A stretch of 64,000 bases of DNA, taken from Volvox africanus (taxonomy: Eukaryota > Chlorophyta > Chlorophyceae > Chlamydomonadales > Volvocaceae). Below are positions 12,798-26,151 of the stretch, piece by piece. Position numbers and translations under genes: made by a program. Numbering within the stretch: position 1 is the stretch's first letter; the number at the start of each line of letters is the position of its first letter. The stretch lies in the NCBI GenBank assembly GCA_030268105.1, contig BSDZ01000004.1, positions 2,281,001-2,345,000 on the forward strand, read 5' to 3'. The notes beneath the pieces are model-generated. The model searched no databases. It was not told where the DNA came from and was given only the letters and a program-made list of their open reading frames with translations.

Positions 12798-15700
12798 CGG
12801 CCGGAAGTCGGCAAGATGTAATAGTCGGGCGTCCCACGCATGGCCCAGGAGTCTGGAGCCCGGTGCCGCATATGTGGAGTTAGCAACCAGCGTGCTCTTA
12901 AGGCAGCATTCCCAGCAGCTGGAGAAGCTGCGGTGGTGTTGAGGTCAAAGCGCGCATTGGCGTGCGTAAGCAATCAGTGAACGCAGGGCGTTGCAGGAAC
13001 TGCATTGGCCGCCGAGCACAGAGGAGAAACTGTAGGGGAGGGTGGCGGCGCCGGAATGGGACACTGATTGGACCCTGACCCCATGACCGCATGCCTGATT
13101 CATTCCGCAAACTGACGCCTTGCTGCTTTCTTGCTATGCGATATGGTCACAGAACGGCGTACAGTTTACCGAATACAACCCCATTGGTGTCCCTACCACA
13201 ATACCGTTGCTACTGCCGTTGTGTGCTGGAATCATGTAATTGCGGGTGCAAGGATAACGCGGAACGCTTGCAAGTATTCATAGTGCGAGTGGCCGTGGCA
13301 TGTGAACCTTCAGGGTGTAGGGAACATAGCGCGAAGTGCGAACTTCGGGAGGTAGCATTCATGCCTTGGTGGTGGCTGGGCTGGATCAGTGGCGCGTCTT
13401 TGCATGTTCTCCGCCAAGTCGGTAGGATGACCTGTCTGCGTGCCTTTCAACACTGGCAAGCATCTTTCGTAACCGTCCCAGATGGAACGAATTAATGCAT
13501 GGGTCGAAGGGTATCGGATGAACAGAGTGGGAAAATAGGTGATACGTCTGGACATTGTAGTCGGCGCTGCTACGGGTTGCTTGTCAGAAATTGCCCGTAA
13601 ACTCGATTGTTTTTGGCTGAAAGTCCGGAATAGAACCTGCAGCGGCCGACGCGCGTGTGTTTCTGCCGCGCTTGTATGCTACCTGACGAATGCATGCCTC
13701 AGCATGTTAAATTGCTACTGATTTCATCAGAGCGTGTCGGGTAGGCCGGCGCGCAAGCGCGTTGAGATGGCAACAGGATATGCGCCGTAGAGAGAGGCGA
13801 GGCGAGGAAAAGTTAAGTCCATGGCTTGCCAGGGCACAAAGTCGATGGATGAGGTCACGATGGTTGCAGGCGCCACGGTGCGGACTCTTCATACAGAGTA
13901 GTAAGCACTAACTTTTGGCAACTGTTGCAGGATGAGATTTACCTGCGTCGCCGCATCATCTCAGCAGTTAAGAGTTGTGGTGCACAGCCCTACAAGGCAC
14001 GCTGGTTTCTGAGGTCGAATTGCCGCTTGATAATGCGGCTCTTTCCGGGCCTCAAGTAATTGGTCTTCCCAAAGGCAGTGGGGATTGTTATTGCGGTTTG
14101 GACGTGATTATACATAGCTATCGTAGGCCTTGAATAGGTTGGTATGTTTCATGGTACTTTTGCGAGGCCTTGTTTTATGCGTGGTTTGATTTCTACAGCC
14201 GCGCGCTTATTGAGTACTTGATGGGCCAAGTGGAGTTTCGTCGTGGTAATACATCGATAATCTTGCGTGCCTTCTATTTGTGCCGCTTTGACATTTACCA
14301 AGATCGCTTTGTTTTGCTGTCGCTTTAACTAGCCTTCCCGCGTTTTTACTAGCGTCGGATATCGTGCCCCAGACAGCAGAACTTTACGAGATATGGCCTA
14401 ATGGTGGCTGCGTTCGTTTCGTAGCTATGTGGCAGCCCGTTCTGTTCTTACTTCTGCATGATGGTGGACCTACTCCCACCGGCTTTGCAGACTTTTAGCA
14501 GCGCTTGAGTTGCTGGTGCGTCTATTGCGACGTGCTGCATCCTTGGCACAGTGCACGACGGTGCAACCGTAATTTTCTGTGTGCGTTCATGGTGGGCAGT
14601 TAGCCGATTGCATGTACGTGTGTGTCCCTCGCGTATGAATATGTGATGGTGAGAGCGTTTGGGGATCCATCTGTTTGGGAGGGCCGGGCCGACGTCAAAT
14701 CCTTTCCTGTCTGGTGCGCTACCCTGGACTTGAAAATAGTATTGATGCGATTGGCGCAATTCGATGGCCAAGGATGCCATGAGTGGAACTGGTCCTCTCC
14801 TCTGAACAGCGGTTACGGTGAGAATACTTCACTAGACGACTACACCATTTATTGTGGTGCGTACTGCTGATAAGGAATGAGTGAATTGGGCCCGTGGGAC
14901 TCTTCCCGGAGATTAATTCCTGTGCAGTCGACCGTTGAAAATGTGCATGCACGGGTCAGCTCCAGGATTACACTGCACAGCTAATGCGAGGACACAAAAA
15001 TGTACGCAATGGGGCATGTGTTACTTGGGTATTGCCGAAAGGCTGCTTTTCTGCTTTTTTCTCTCGTTTTTCCTTCCAAGCATGCACTCCGTGTCTGATG
15101 GTAATTTCCTTGTGGGGTGTGCGGCGGTCAGTAGATAAGAGGAAGTTGAAGGTGCGGTGGCGGCGCAGCCGTCGCCTTGCTGTGCCTAGAACTTAAGCAA
15201 ATTTGGGAAATGTTACAATGGGAGATTTGAATGTCGTGATGCAAAATCATCTTTGAAGACAAGCACGGTCAGTACTGGCGAGTGCTGGCATCGGAAGGGC
15301 ACTTTGATATTGTTGCACCGATCAAGTAAGGTCGCGTTCGCAACATGCCTGAATACGTGTATGGCCTAGACGCTAGGTGTCGACGAGTTGAATGCATAAG
15401 TAATTTCCGTGTCGTTTGATGTACCCTTATCTGTTTAAGGACTTCAATATGATGCATTCATGGATTCCGTGTCGGGGTGATCTGGGGGTGGTTCCGTTAA
15501 GGTACGACTATCTCTTCACCAATTACTGCCTACCGGGGGCGGGACTCAGGGTTGCGCACCTACATTTGTAACCGTTTGCAGTGTCCCTATCGAAGACAAA
15601 TCCGATCAATTGCAATCAAAGCTCCCGCAATTTCCTGTCAAGCCTAAACAAATCACCATGCAATTAGGGATCACGACCCCTGCACGGAATGGTGGACCAT

Positions 15701-16027
15701 AGGCATCATAGATAGGTAGGGTAGAATGAAACACGAATCACTGACTATACAGTTAAGTCGCGAAGGAGGATTATGGACATCATTTCTATGTGAGAAGCAT
15801 ATTGACGTCCATTGAGCATCAGCTCACACTTGCCATCTGAAGCCGTACGGAGTTAGTAATCGCTACATGACATGCATGCGACGGAAATAGCTGTCAAAGC
15901 TTTGATGAATCATTACTTGCTTTCATTATATTATTGTTGAGGTCTGACCGTCGTTGCTTTTTGTTCTGGTCTTCAGCTAAGAATCGGACTTGACACGCGC
16001 CCCTACGGTGCCGCGACGATAAGCGAT
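12798..16027. other. intergenic region, nothing recognised
   Basis: About 3.2 kb after the kinase stop codon. It contains only short frames without domain similarity or consistent splice signals. The first part is probably the kinase 3' UTR and the last part the 5' UTR and promoter of the LRR gene starting at 16028. Confidence 0.45.
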
Positions 16028-19000
16028 ATGGCACCTAAAGAAAAGAAGGGTCCAAAAAAGTGTACGTTTTCACGAGCGTTCTCTATATTCCTTGTCAAGT
16101 CACTGCAGACATGTGCACGCATTCGATCCTTTATTTTGCAGTATTGGCGATGAGCCAACTTACGGCCTTCGTTACAATTTACAAGGCTGCTTGTAAGTCC
16201 TATGGAGTAGTTCCCGACAAGCTACTGCTCGAGGAGGCTGAAAAGAAGCTAATCATCTGCAAAGGCGTTGACAAGGTGCAAGCGAGAATGGATGTTACCA
16301 TAGCTTATGGTCAAACCACGCCATATTGGCCATTGGAATAGACAAAGTACATTCGGACAGTCAATCTGCACCCAACCCAACGTCCCTCCAGAGGTGTCAA
16401 GATATTTCTCGAAACAATCCCCTCCCCTTTCGGTCACGCGCCACTAACATTTGGCCCCTAAATTCTGTTTTGTCACTAAGGTGGTCCTCCGTGGTCCCCA
16501 GCATAACAGTAGCTCGCTTTGTGCTGTGCTGGACGCGATGGCAGGTAAGTGAAGGAACTATATTGAACTAGTAGGGTGGTCCACCACACGGGTTCTGCCA
16601 GCGTCCCGCTGACAACAGGGCTTGCCCGCGAGCACAACATTCTGCACCTTGCGCCATTGCAAACCTGGGCTGCGGTGCGGCAACGTGGCACAGGGGCAGG
16701 ACTGACACGGTGGCATGTCATGCCCGGGGGATGGAAAAACCAATAAGCTGCTCGGTTCTCGTATCTAACTCCTGCAATATGTGGCACAGTATCGCTGCCC
16801 TACATTCCCTCATGGTTGCGCCCTAGCGCCGTGCGCGTCATTTACAGTTTCCTGCTAGATGTTGCACTGTTGCGGTTTGCGGTGCTCATTATTATGTCAG
16901 CTTTGCGGTGCTCTGTGTAACTAACTGGTCAGGTTTGCCCTTTTCGGATGCCAGGGAGAAATCTGTGCTGTCAATGCAAACACTGCAACCACCGCCGGCC
17001 CCCCCCCCATGCTCACAAAGGCTTTCTTGTTTGTTCGTTTTTTCACTCACATACAGGGTATGCTCCCATTCGGAATCTAGTTTGTTGGGGCTGCAATATC
17101 GGCGATGAGGTGGGTTGGGGGCTGCGGGATCCGTTTGTAGCGGGCGACTAGAAAGGTGTTGCCGCGTTGCCTCCGGATTCTCGACGCGGCAGAGTTTGGG
17201 AGCCCGGGTTTGGCGCCCCGTTTCAGACAGCGTTCTTTGTCCTCACCGGCCACCGAACACCATTTTTGGGGGACATATCCAACCAAGCTGGAAAGATATA
17301 TTAACCCGGATATCCAGTTATAGTACCGAGGGTGTTGGGGTGGAAAGGAAGCAACAGGAGGCCGAGTAGAGCAGATGGATTGCAGGGATGTTCAGGGGGC
17401 AGCCACACAGAACTTGGGTGCGCTATTTGCAGCGAGGAGCTTAATAATGAAGAGCAACCGCGGCCCAAGGAATAGGACAGTGAAATGCGTCGTTTGGATG
17501 ACGCCGCATTGCACTGTCTCAAATGTGTGAACCTCAAAAGAGCATCGGGAAAGCAAATCAGGGAGCTGGCAAGCCAGTCCAAACCTCCGACGGAAGTGGG
17601 TCAGGGGAGCCGCGACAAAGGTCAGGGAAAAGACGCAGTGGCAAGGACCGCCAAGGAAGCCAGGCACAAAGTCGAAGGCGACACGGAAGAAGGTTCGAGA
17701 CGGGCAAGCACGGCAGGGCTTTTTGCAAGCACGCGCACCCCGTCCCAGAAATCCCGTGCACTTAGTGCATCTCGATTGATGCACAGCTAATGCATATATG
17801 CCTGTGGAATGTCTGTAGGGGCTTCAAGTGTTGTCCCAGTTGGTTCGAGCTGCGGCGCATAAGACGTGGATCGGGTCCAAGCCGCGCATGATCCAGGTCG
17901 TAAGCGATGGTGCACAGTTGCCGGCGGAACGATGGTAGGTGGCTACGGCTGGGGCCGGCCAACTCCCAACCTGGGCAGGGTCGAGGGCGACAAGGACCCT
18001 CAGGTATGCAGACGTAGACTCTGGCAAAGAGGTGAAACTCCAACAGTGATACAGAGGACCGTCGTCACACGGGGAATCGCGATCATTAAAACGCCAATTT
18101 TCGGTTCGAAAGAGTTAGCAAGATGGCAACGTCTTAGAGGGTGGCCTGTCTAATGCTGCAACTTGCGCCACATACATATTTGTCATTGCTGGAATAAACA
18201 CGTCAACTGAGCTATAGACAGGGAGGGCTTGTTATTGCAGACAGGACGGTTCATTTTGATTCTTGTACGGCTGCTTGTCCCCACGGCTTGTTATATCATG
18301 CCCTGTTTGGATCCCACAAGTCCCGTCCCACATCCTTTCCTTCCTGGTCTTCACCATTCCCCTGTTCTTGAATCAACCCACTGCCTTCATCACTGCCGCG
18401 ACCCAACAGGTCAGAGCGTTATCTTGACCTGGTAAACGGTGTGGGAGGCATGGTGACCCGTGGGCCGGGCTTCCAGCTACCCAGCCTTGTTGTGGGGCGC
18501 ACACAGGACGTGACGATGGACACCATTCGGATGCAGCGAGATCCGGCAGCAGTGGCAGGTGCGGCGGAATGAAGGCGGATGGAGAGGGGGAAACAAGGCC
18601 CGTGCAGGGATCCGGACCTATCATCCACAATTCAAGGAGATGAGGGAGCAAGAGCATAGTTGCTTGGAAGGGGGTCAGAGTTAGGCGGAGTGTCGTCACT
18701 TGGAGAAGGCTGAAATTTCCTGCTCCTCTCCTACTTGAGGGCGACCTCTCGCACGCCGTGGGCTGACCACCGGCGGCGGCGACCCGCGTATTCCACCATT
18801 ATTCCCCTTGCTTCCGCGCTCATCGTTACCACCCTGCACGCTCTTACACGCTAATGTTAACGGGGTGGTTATATCATTAGGGCTTGACATCACCTCACTG
18901 GAGCGCCAGCTCTCCAATCTCATGGCCTCGACGTCGTGTAGCGCCACAGCCTTTCTGTATGACCAGATAAACCAGGCGCGAGCCGCTGGTGCTTCCACTG

Positions 19001-21776
19001 ACACTGGCCCAGCCCTGGCCTCGTCTCAGACATCTGACGGACGGCCACTGTTGCGACCCAGTAGGCCACAGGTATGGCAGCGTACATTGCGACGTATGAG
19101 GACGCGCCTTGCCGCCATCGGCTGCTACCGTTGTCGGCATGCTCCTTTACGGAAGCTGCATGAAACGCAGCGAAGATTGCTATCTGTCCGCATTCCTGCT
19201 TCATTTTCATATCAGCGAACACCTTGCTGTCTTAAATTCGGAACGCCAATGCCAGTCATCATGCATGTAATTGCGATCCCCCTTGCAAGTCGCCTGCAAA
19301 TAATCCACCCGGGATTCCAAAGGGGCATCTGCTGAAATCCCAGGCCCCTCCCTCGCCCCTATTTCCTTGAGACCTGGGGGCCGGCAAATCCAGCGATTGC
19401 CCAATCGACGAATCAGAAACCGCACAGGACTCCGTAAATGTCTAACTGCCACATGCAGGCCTTCAGCAACGCGGTACTTCGGGAATTCTCTCTTGCGCTG
19501 GGGACACAGGGTCACATGTTGCAGGTGGGAATGGGGGTCAGATCTAGGGTATGGCCGGTGGCTCATACCTGGCGTGTTAGCAATCTACGCTGCCCTAGCG
19601 CCCGTCATCTTTGCCATCCAGTGAAGCCGTCTGAAGATGAAGGACCACACACTTGTGTTTATGCAAGGGCTTGCTGCGATGTGGCTTCGTTGCGGGCATA
19701 GGACAAAATGCCATTTTACGCGCGTTATGCCCGTGACGAAGCCACATCGCGGCAAGCCCTTACATAACCACCCCGAAGCCCCCGACCCCCTGCCTACAAA
19801 CCGCCCGTACCGTGGGTGTTGTCTCCGCAGGTTCTGGTTTTGGATCACAACCAGTTGGGGGACATCGGGGCCAGGCTTTTGGCGCCAGGGCTCAAACGGT
19901 ATGGGCTGCAGTATGGGCTTGCTTTCAAGGAAATTTTCTAGCCTATAGGATGTGGAAAATCCTAGGCCGTCAGGATTTTGGGACCGGCAACCGGCTTTCC
20001 ACGATGTCAAGCTAGGGGTAGATGCCGGTATTTAGTTCACTGTATTCACTTGGGCTGCATTTACCATGTCTGTTGCCTCACACACTCGTATTTGTCCGCA
20101 CCCTCTCTTCCTCGCCGCACCAGTTGCAAGCCACTGCAGCAGCTTTCCATGGCGCATTGCGGCATCGGTCCCGAAGGCGCCGTAGCCCTAGCGGATAGTT
20201 TGAGACCGGATCAAAATGAACTGCTCGCGGAGCTCCAGCCCAAGTGAGCTTAAGGAGGGCGGGAAGACGGGGAAGGTGGGGGGTAAAAACTCCGAGAGAA
20301 CAATCGGTGAGGGATTGTTGGGGATGTTGGCGTGATGGGAGAGAGGTAGAATTAGCAATTAAGCGAGAAAGGGCTCAATGCTGAGAACAAGTGCCCGGTT
20401 GCTTTGCGGCTGGGAGAGCTGCAGCCCAGGTCAAGGGAATGGCCAAGGCAGGCAGGAAGGGGAGGCCCCAATAGATGGTGAACCTGACACTACTGTCAGG
20501 CTCATTCACGTCCCACCCACGTGGAAAAACAACAGATGTTGTTGGTCCGTCTCATATTCCCATACTCCCCATCCCTCTGTTGACACGGTTTCGCCAATGT
20601 CCTCCACCTGTCAAGGCTAAAGGTGCTCAACCTGGGCCACAATCCTCTGCGCGCCGCGGGGCTGGCGGCGCTAGCAGTGTCCCTGACCCACATGACATCA
20701 TTGAAGGTACACCACGAGCTGTGCCGCCGTACCTGTACCTCTGCAGACGTTTCATAACTTCTCTGCGGTACATGCAAAGCAACTTACTGCAGTTACCCTC
20801 CCTCTCTCTCTACGGCATGTCCCCCTACCACGTAGCCAGTGCGACTAGCACACACAATACCACCGCCCGAAATATTCGTGTCCAACACGTCTGTAGGTGT
20901 CAGAGGGACTTTGTCACGCCCTGCCAGAAACCCCCTTATCCCTGCAAGCTTGCACGCTGCCTCAGCGCCCTGCTAACCCGCATTCCAACACGGGATGCTG
21001 GTGATACCGTGTTGGTGGCTGTGGCGACCAGGTGCTGCATATGCCGGATGTGGAGGTGGCTTCGGAGCCAGTCGACCTTGAGGCCATGCAGACGTTAATG
21101 GACTGCCTGGCAGCCAACACCAACATTGACCAGCTGGATATAGACGGAAATCATATAGGTGAGTCGGGCGAGGGCAGGGAAGAGGGAGGTATTGGTACAG
21201 CGCAACCGTGTGTGTGTGACTCCTCCTGACACCACAACAGTCAACACTACAGCACTAGTGTCCTTTGCGCGATCAAAGATTTTTTTACCGCGATCGCCTT
21301 CCTTGGTGTATCTGGTGGCTTGGGTCGCCGTCCACATGCATCTACATACCTCACTCGCACATGAAGCGCATACCATTTTGGTGTCCAGTCTTAAGCCAAC
21401 CAAACGTTTCTACGCGAATCCTGGCCGCTCTTATTGCTTCGGAATGCCCATGCAATCTAACCTCCTCCTTAGTCCTTACCCATCGCGGCGTTGCCTCGCG
21501 CCCCATCCTGTTCTCCTGTTTACTGTCGCCTCCGTACTTCCTGCTCCCTAAAGCACTTGTTACCCCTCACATCCTTTCAATAAAATGAATGCAGGTGATG
21601 TTGGAGCCAAGGCGATGTTACCATTCCTGCAGGAGCAGAAGCATATCCGCAAGTTCCGAATTACGCCACGGCTTAGCCGTGGGATCATGGCGGCGGTGCA
21701 GGAAGCGGTGCGTGCTAACCTGCCCAAGCGCAAAAAGGCGGTGCGCAAAAAGAAACCTGGAGCTAAGAAGTTCTGA
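16028..21776 (+). CDS. leucine-rich repeat protein, RI-like repeats
   Basis: Exons supported by phase continuity: 16142-16275, 16481-16544, 17081-17109, 17819-17896, 18881-19070, 19459-19524, 19831-19898, 20124-20243, 20616-20706, 21032-21158, 21595-21776. The start at 16028 (MAPKEKKGPKK) is a likely first exon, but its phase does not match exon 16142 by one base. At least one exon is missing between 17896 and 18881. Repeat units include VLRGPQHNSSSLCAVLDAM, CNIGDEGLQVLSQL, VLVLDHNQLGDIGARLLAPG, LQQLSMAHCGIGPEGAVALA, LKVLNLGHNPLRAAGLAALA and IDQLDIDGNHIGDVGAKAM, which fit the ribonuclease-inhibitor-type LRR consensus with G(D/P)(I/E/V)GA turns. The C-terminus is lysine-rich (KRKKAVRKKKPGAKKF). 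LRR proteins of this kind are scaffolds; a ciliary or axonemal role is possible in a flagellate alga but is not shown here. Confidence 0.75.
19665..19761. repeat. imperfect ~36-bp inverted repeat in intron
   Basis: The arm AAGGGCTTGCTGCGATGTGG onward (19665-19700) pairs with 19726-19761 with only a few mismatches around a 25-nt loop. It lies in the LRR-gene intron between exons 19459-19524 and 19831-19898. It looks like a MITE-like foldback or a hairpin precursor; neither is proven. Confidence 0.85.
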
Positions 21777-23411
21777 GCGAGGATTGAAAGCTGAGGCACA
21801 AGATCCCAACCTAAGCTTCGGCTGATTTCCAGACGGGACCATTAATTTGGAGGCTTCTGGAGCTTTCCGGAGATGGTGGTTGCCCCTTGTGTGTTGCTAC
21901 GTTCGGATGCCCAAAGCTGCGTTACTTAAAAGGACAGGTGCCAGAGATAGAGTGCACAGCGTAACAATGGGTCAGGGGACTTTATTAGGGTAGCATTGAG
22001 CTGGGGAACAGATGAGGTACTTGCGCACGAGGGCTTTGCAGGATAGGGCTTGCGGTTTTAGTCTGTTTCATCCCCTCGTCTGCAGTGGTTAGTTAGACCC
22101 ATATTCAAACCAATCGAGCTTCATCGATAAGCAAGGCGATGATGTTGGTTACAGAAATGTGTACCAGAAGGGGCAGAAGGGGCAGGATTATGATTGCAGA
22201 TCACAATGCTACAGGGCCATATGATCTGGAGGCCCCACTTTTTTGGCACCATTTACATGATGCTGCCTAATATTATATGGAAACGCAAACATACAAGCAA
22301 CGACACGCCAGTGATGACAGGTGCTAAACGCGCGAAACTGTTGGTCGGCGGCTGAGGTAGACCCGTGTGCCCTTTGGGCAGGACTGGGGCCCCGTTGGAG
22401 GTATCCTGAAAGCTGCAGGACAGCGGGCCACTCCACGGCATAGCGGTTTGCTTGCGACGTCTCCCTAATCGTAGGATGACGCCTGCCGCCAGAAACGTAA
22501 CGACGTAGCGCAGGGGTGACGATGAAGGACTATCTTCATCAGGATCTCTCGTTACTGCAGCTTCGTTCGGGCAATACTGCAACCACTGCAGCTTTTGTCC
22601 AACCCTAAGTCTCAACTGTTAATAAGTCCTTACAGCGCTGCGTGGACACCAGGCGGGAGGACATAACGTGCGGAGACGGGAACTTACGTCTGACGACGAC
22701 AGTTTGAACCATTACTAACATCTAGGTGCTTCTACCAGACATTTCTGGGGAGGGCAATGGTGATGCACTGCGGATTACGGCCAGGGCGAGGGTATGGTAA
22801 GCCTAAGAACCCTGTTGACCTCAAGGTGTGTGATATGCATAAGTTATGGCATTTGTAACTGTAGTGTGAAAAGACGAAGCAACAACTGCGCAGCGACATT
22901 AAGTTGCGAGCGGAAGGCGCATCAAGGAATGCGGGGTTTGGGGTTGAAAATCGTGCCCGGCTAGCGCGAACAAAGGGAATCGTCAGGAGGGCGTACGGGC
23001 TCCAGCCAATCCAGACGCTGACGTCAGAATGGGAGGTTACTCCGCTACTTGGAGCATAGATGGGACGCACGGGCTAAACGAGACGCGACATAAGGAGTCA
23101 GGTATGGAGCTGAAGGTTCACGGCCCAGGTGACTCCACAACAATATTATGCTCTATGCATAAATGTAGATGATCATATGACAAATGATAAATGACAATTG
23201 AATCACGAGGGCTCATAACCGAGCAGGCAACCCTGGACCTAACGTACAGCGTGTGACGAAAGTTTTGCATCCGTATACAACCGTTCTTGGGATACTGAGA
23301 TGATTGTAGCTGGAGCTAATTGTAATTAGGCTGTTGGTTTCTGTGCGTGAGAGTACTTGCGTCCTGGACGGTACATTCCTACGCTAAGTTTCGGTAAAGC
23401 TAGCAACTAGG
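21777..23411. other. intergenic region between LRR gene and cox2a
   Basis: About 1.6 kb with no supported coding sequence. Short frames on the minus strand (for example around 22209-22615) lack domains. It presumably contains the LRR-gene 3' UTR and the cox2a promoter. Confidence 0.45.
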
Positions 23412-26151
23412 ATGCTGCGTCAGTCCGGCCTCGCAGCCAACCGTCTGCTCTGCGGCAGCGGTATAGTGCAGGTGCGGAACACTTATTGGCAGGAGATATC
23501 GTCTTAATGTCGGGACGAAGGGCTTGACCCCGGCCCTCGGTGTGCAGAGCTGCAACAACCAAGGCGCGGGAAGCAGCAAACTCTTATGGAATGCGATGCT
23601 CTTTTCGTCTAAGGCGGAGGGCGCTGCGGCCCAGGTAATGCCTTTTGGCGACAAACGGTTCCGGCGTACTGATGATGCTAACGTTACTCGTGATATCCCA
23701 ATCCTCTCTCTGTACCTGCAGCAGGTTGCAGCTTCTGAAGGCGTGGCGCAGGTATGGGGTGGAACGCGAGCGGCTGGGGTGCCTTTCCTGATGGGAGCCA
23801 TCATCTACTAAGCTCATATTGCAACTTCCTGCCGCCCGAAATTACTTATCAATGCAGACCATCCCTCAGTACTCCAGCGAGACAGTGGCTGCTTTGGCCG
23901 CTAAGCGGAAGGGTCTGATTGGCAGTAAGTCGCAAGCAGCACGCGAATTGTCACAAGATCCAGCCTTTAACTGACTTAAATGAAATGTAGGTGGTATCAT
24001 TCTGAAGCCCAACAAGCCGTTCAGCATTCGCGGCCTTGCGACCAGCAGCCTTGCAGCGGGCGCAGCTGCTGCACCAGCGGCCGCTGCGCAGCAGCCAGCT
24101 GATAAGTTTGCGGGCTTGAAGAAGGTGCTAAAGGTGCGATCCTGTCAGATCGCGGGTGGGTCTTGGAAAACCACGGGGCCCCTCCCGCCCTCCGTTCTAT
24201 AGGGTTTCCGTGAAAGGTGCACCATCTAGATGGCAGAGGGTCGACACTCCTTCCACCTGGGTCTTATACCACATTTTGGAGAAGTACTCGTAACGCAAGT
24301 CTGAAACTTGACGAAAGCCTCTTAGATGTGGAAGGGACCTTGGGCTTGACAGTGCGTGCCATTTCCCTGAGCCTTCTCCGTCCCACTTCTGCATCATCCG
24401 TGGTAAACATAGCTGGCAGCGGCGTTGGCGGCGGCCCTGGGCCTGACGGCTACCACTGCGGCAGCGGACTCCCCCGAACCCTGGCAGCTGGGCTTCCAAG
24501 ACACGGCCACTAGCACGGCACAGGTACGGCGCCCCTTTCGTGTCTGAAGGGTTGCATTGTCTTCGATGTCAAAGGAATTAGCTCGTCAGCATCAACTGCG
24601 TTATGTCGTCACAGCCGGTTCGCCATACGGACTGTGTTTAATAGCTGTATGAAATTGATGAAAACGTTCGGGCAAGATCCTGTTGAAAATGGAGTGGACG
24701 CCCAAATCATGTTTTTGAAGTGTGCCTATGCTGGTGGCATTGCGGGACTGCAGCATGCAGTGAAAGAGAAGGCGCCAGTGGTTCGATGATGATAGCTGAG
24801 GAGGGCAAGGGTGTTGTCATGGAGCTTTTGGTGGCGTTGGATTTCCATCTTGTGTGTTGGGGGCAGTAGCACTGCTAGGAACTCTGCACACCTTGCCGAT
24901 GGCATAACAAACTTTGGTATAAAAGATGGTTGCGGTGATGTGAAATGGTGAAGTCCCAGGCTGGGCTTTTAGGTTGTTCACTCCACGGCAACCACCAATA
25001 CCTGTTTACTCGATGACTATGTGGTCAAGCCCCCTGAGACAAGTGCCCGCTGGGGATTCCTGCCTTGTGCCCCCGTAGGCCATGGTGGACCTGCACCATG
25101 ACATTACCTTCTTCCTTATCACAATCATCACTCTGGTATTGTACATGATATTCCAGGTGAGTCAGGGAAGAGAGCTAAAGCATTGAGTGGATGACATTTA
25201 GTTTGTCAGCTATTGTCAGAGGACAAGTGTCTGCTTCGTGCGTTTCTGTTAGGTTATTGTTCAGGTAGTTTCCGGGGGACGGCTGCTTTGCCGACTTGCG
25301 AAGTGGTGCGATGTTTTATGCACTATATGGGGTGCTGTTGTCTGACCTGGTGGCGTTTACTGGAGACCATATTTTACCTGGATTTAAAGGGATTTTGAAT
25401 GGTAAGCCCGTGTGCTGCCGCCGCTGATTGCGGCATGGTACAAGCTGTTGACAGGTTTGGCGGCATCAGGGGGGAGTCCCGGCCTCTGGTGCATGGGACG
25501 GCTGAAGCATAAGATATATTGTCACGCACCGTCAGGTCGTTGCTCAGCTTTTTTGAAAGGCGTTCCCAAAGGCGTAACCTCTTGTGCGGGGTCCTAGGGT
25601 CCCTGACAATGTTCCTTTGCTGTTGCAGATCGTGACGAAATTCCACTACGCACGCGTGCTCAAGCCTGAGAAGCTGACGCACCACACGACCCTGGAGGTC
25701 ATCTGGACCATCATTCCCACGATCATCGTAGTCACCATCGCCATCCCCTCTCTGACCCTCATCTACTCGCTCGACCAGCACACCGAGAGGCCAGGTAGAG
25801 CAGGGCTGCGATCATCATGAGTTGCTGCAGTTACATGGCGTTTGCAGTTGCTGCCTGGATGGAACAAATATAGCAGTTGTAGGTAGGGTACCCGCCAGGC
25901 TGTGACGCTTGGCTGAGGAACGGAGGCAACTAATTAGTGACATCTTGTTGCCGTCCCACTGAAGTTTACAAAAAGGTTGAGGCCTATTTTTCCGGTATTA
26001 CTCCCGCCTGCGTTATGCTGTATCAGGTCTCACGGTCAAGATCATTGGCCGTCAGTGGTACTGGAGCTATGAGATGCACGACCACCTGCAGCACAAGCTG
26101 CTGGACCCCGACCGCCTGGTCGGCATTGCCGAAAAGGCGTTTGACAAGTGA
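23412..26151 (+). CDS. cox2a: mitochondrial cytochrome c oxidase subunit IIa (split COX2, nuclear)
   Basis: Phase-consistent exons: 23412-23471, 23858-23924, 23991-24133, 24413-24523, 25079-25156, 25629-25794, 26027-26151. Extra in-frame MTS exons in 23474-23857 (about 23552-23638 and 23722-23751) are possible. The N-terminus (MLRQSGLAANRLL) and an Ala-rich stretch form a long mitochondrial presequence. The mature part starts near PEPWQLGFQDTATSTAQ. Helix 1 follows (VDLHHDITFFLI onward), then helix 2 (LEVIWTIIPTIIVVTIAIPS), then VKIIGRQWYWSYEM, and the protein stops at AEKAFDK. It therefore holds the two membrane helices and the start of the intermembrane domain, but not the CuA-ligand region. 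In chlorophycean algae that region is encoded by a separate nuclear gene, cox2b. The product works in the inner mitochondrial membrane as half of complex IV subunit II. A TGTAA lies at 26553. Confidence 0.93.

Noticed and set aside
13091..15196. Possible gene between the kinase and the LRR gene
   Set aside because: Several frames of 60-134 codons occur, but none has domain features, and no chain of exons with matching phase could be built.
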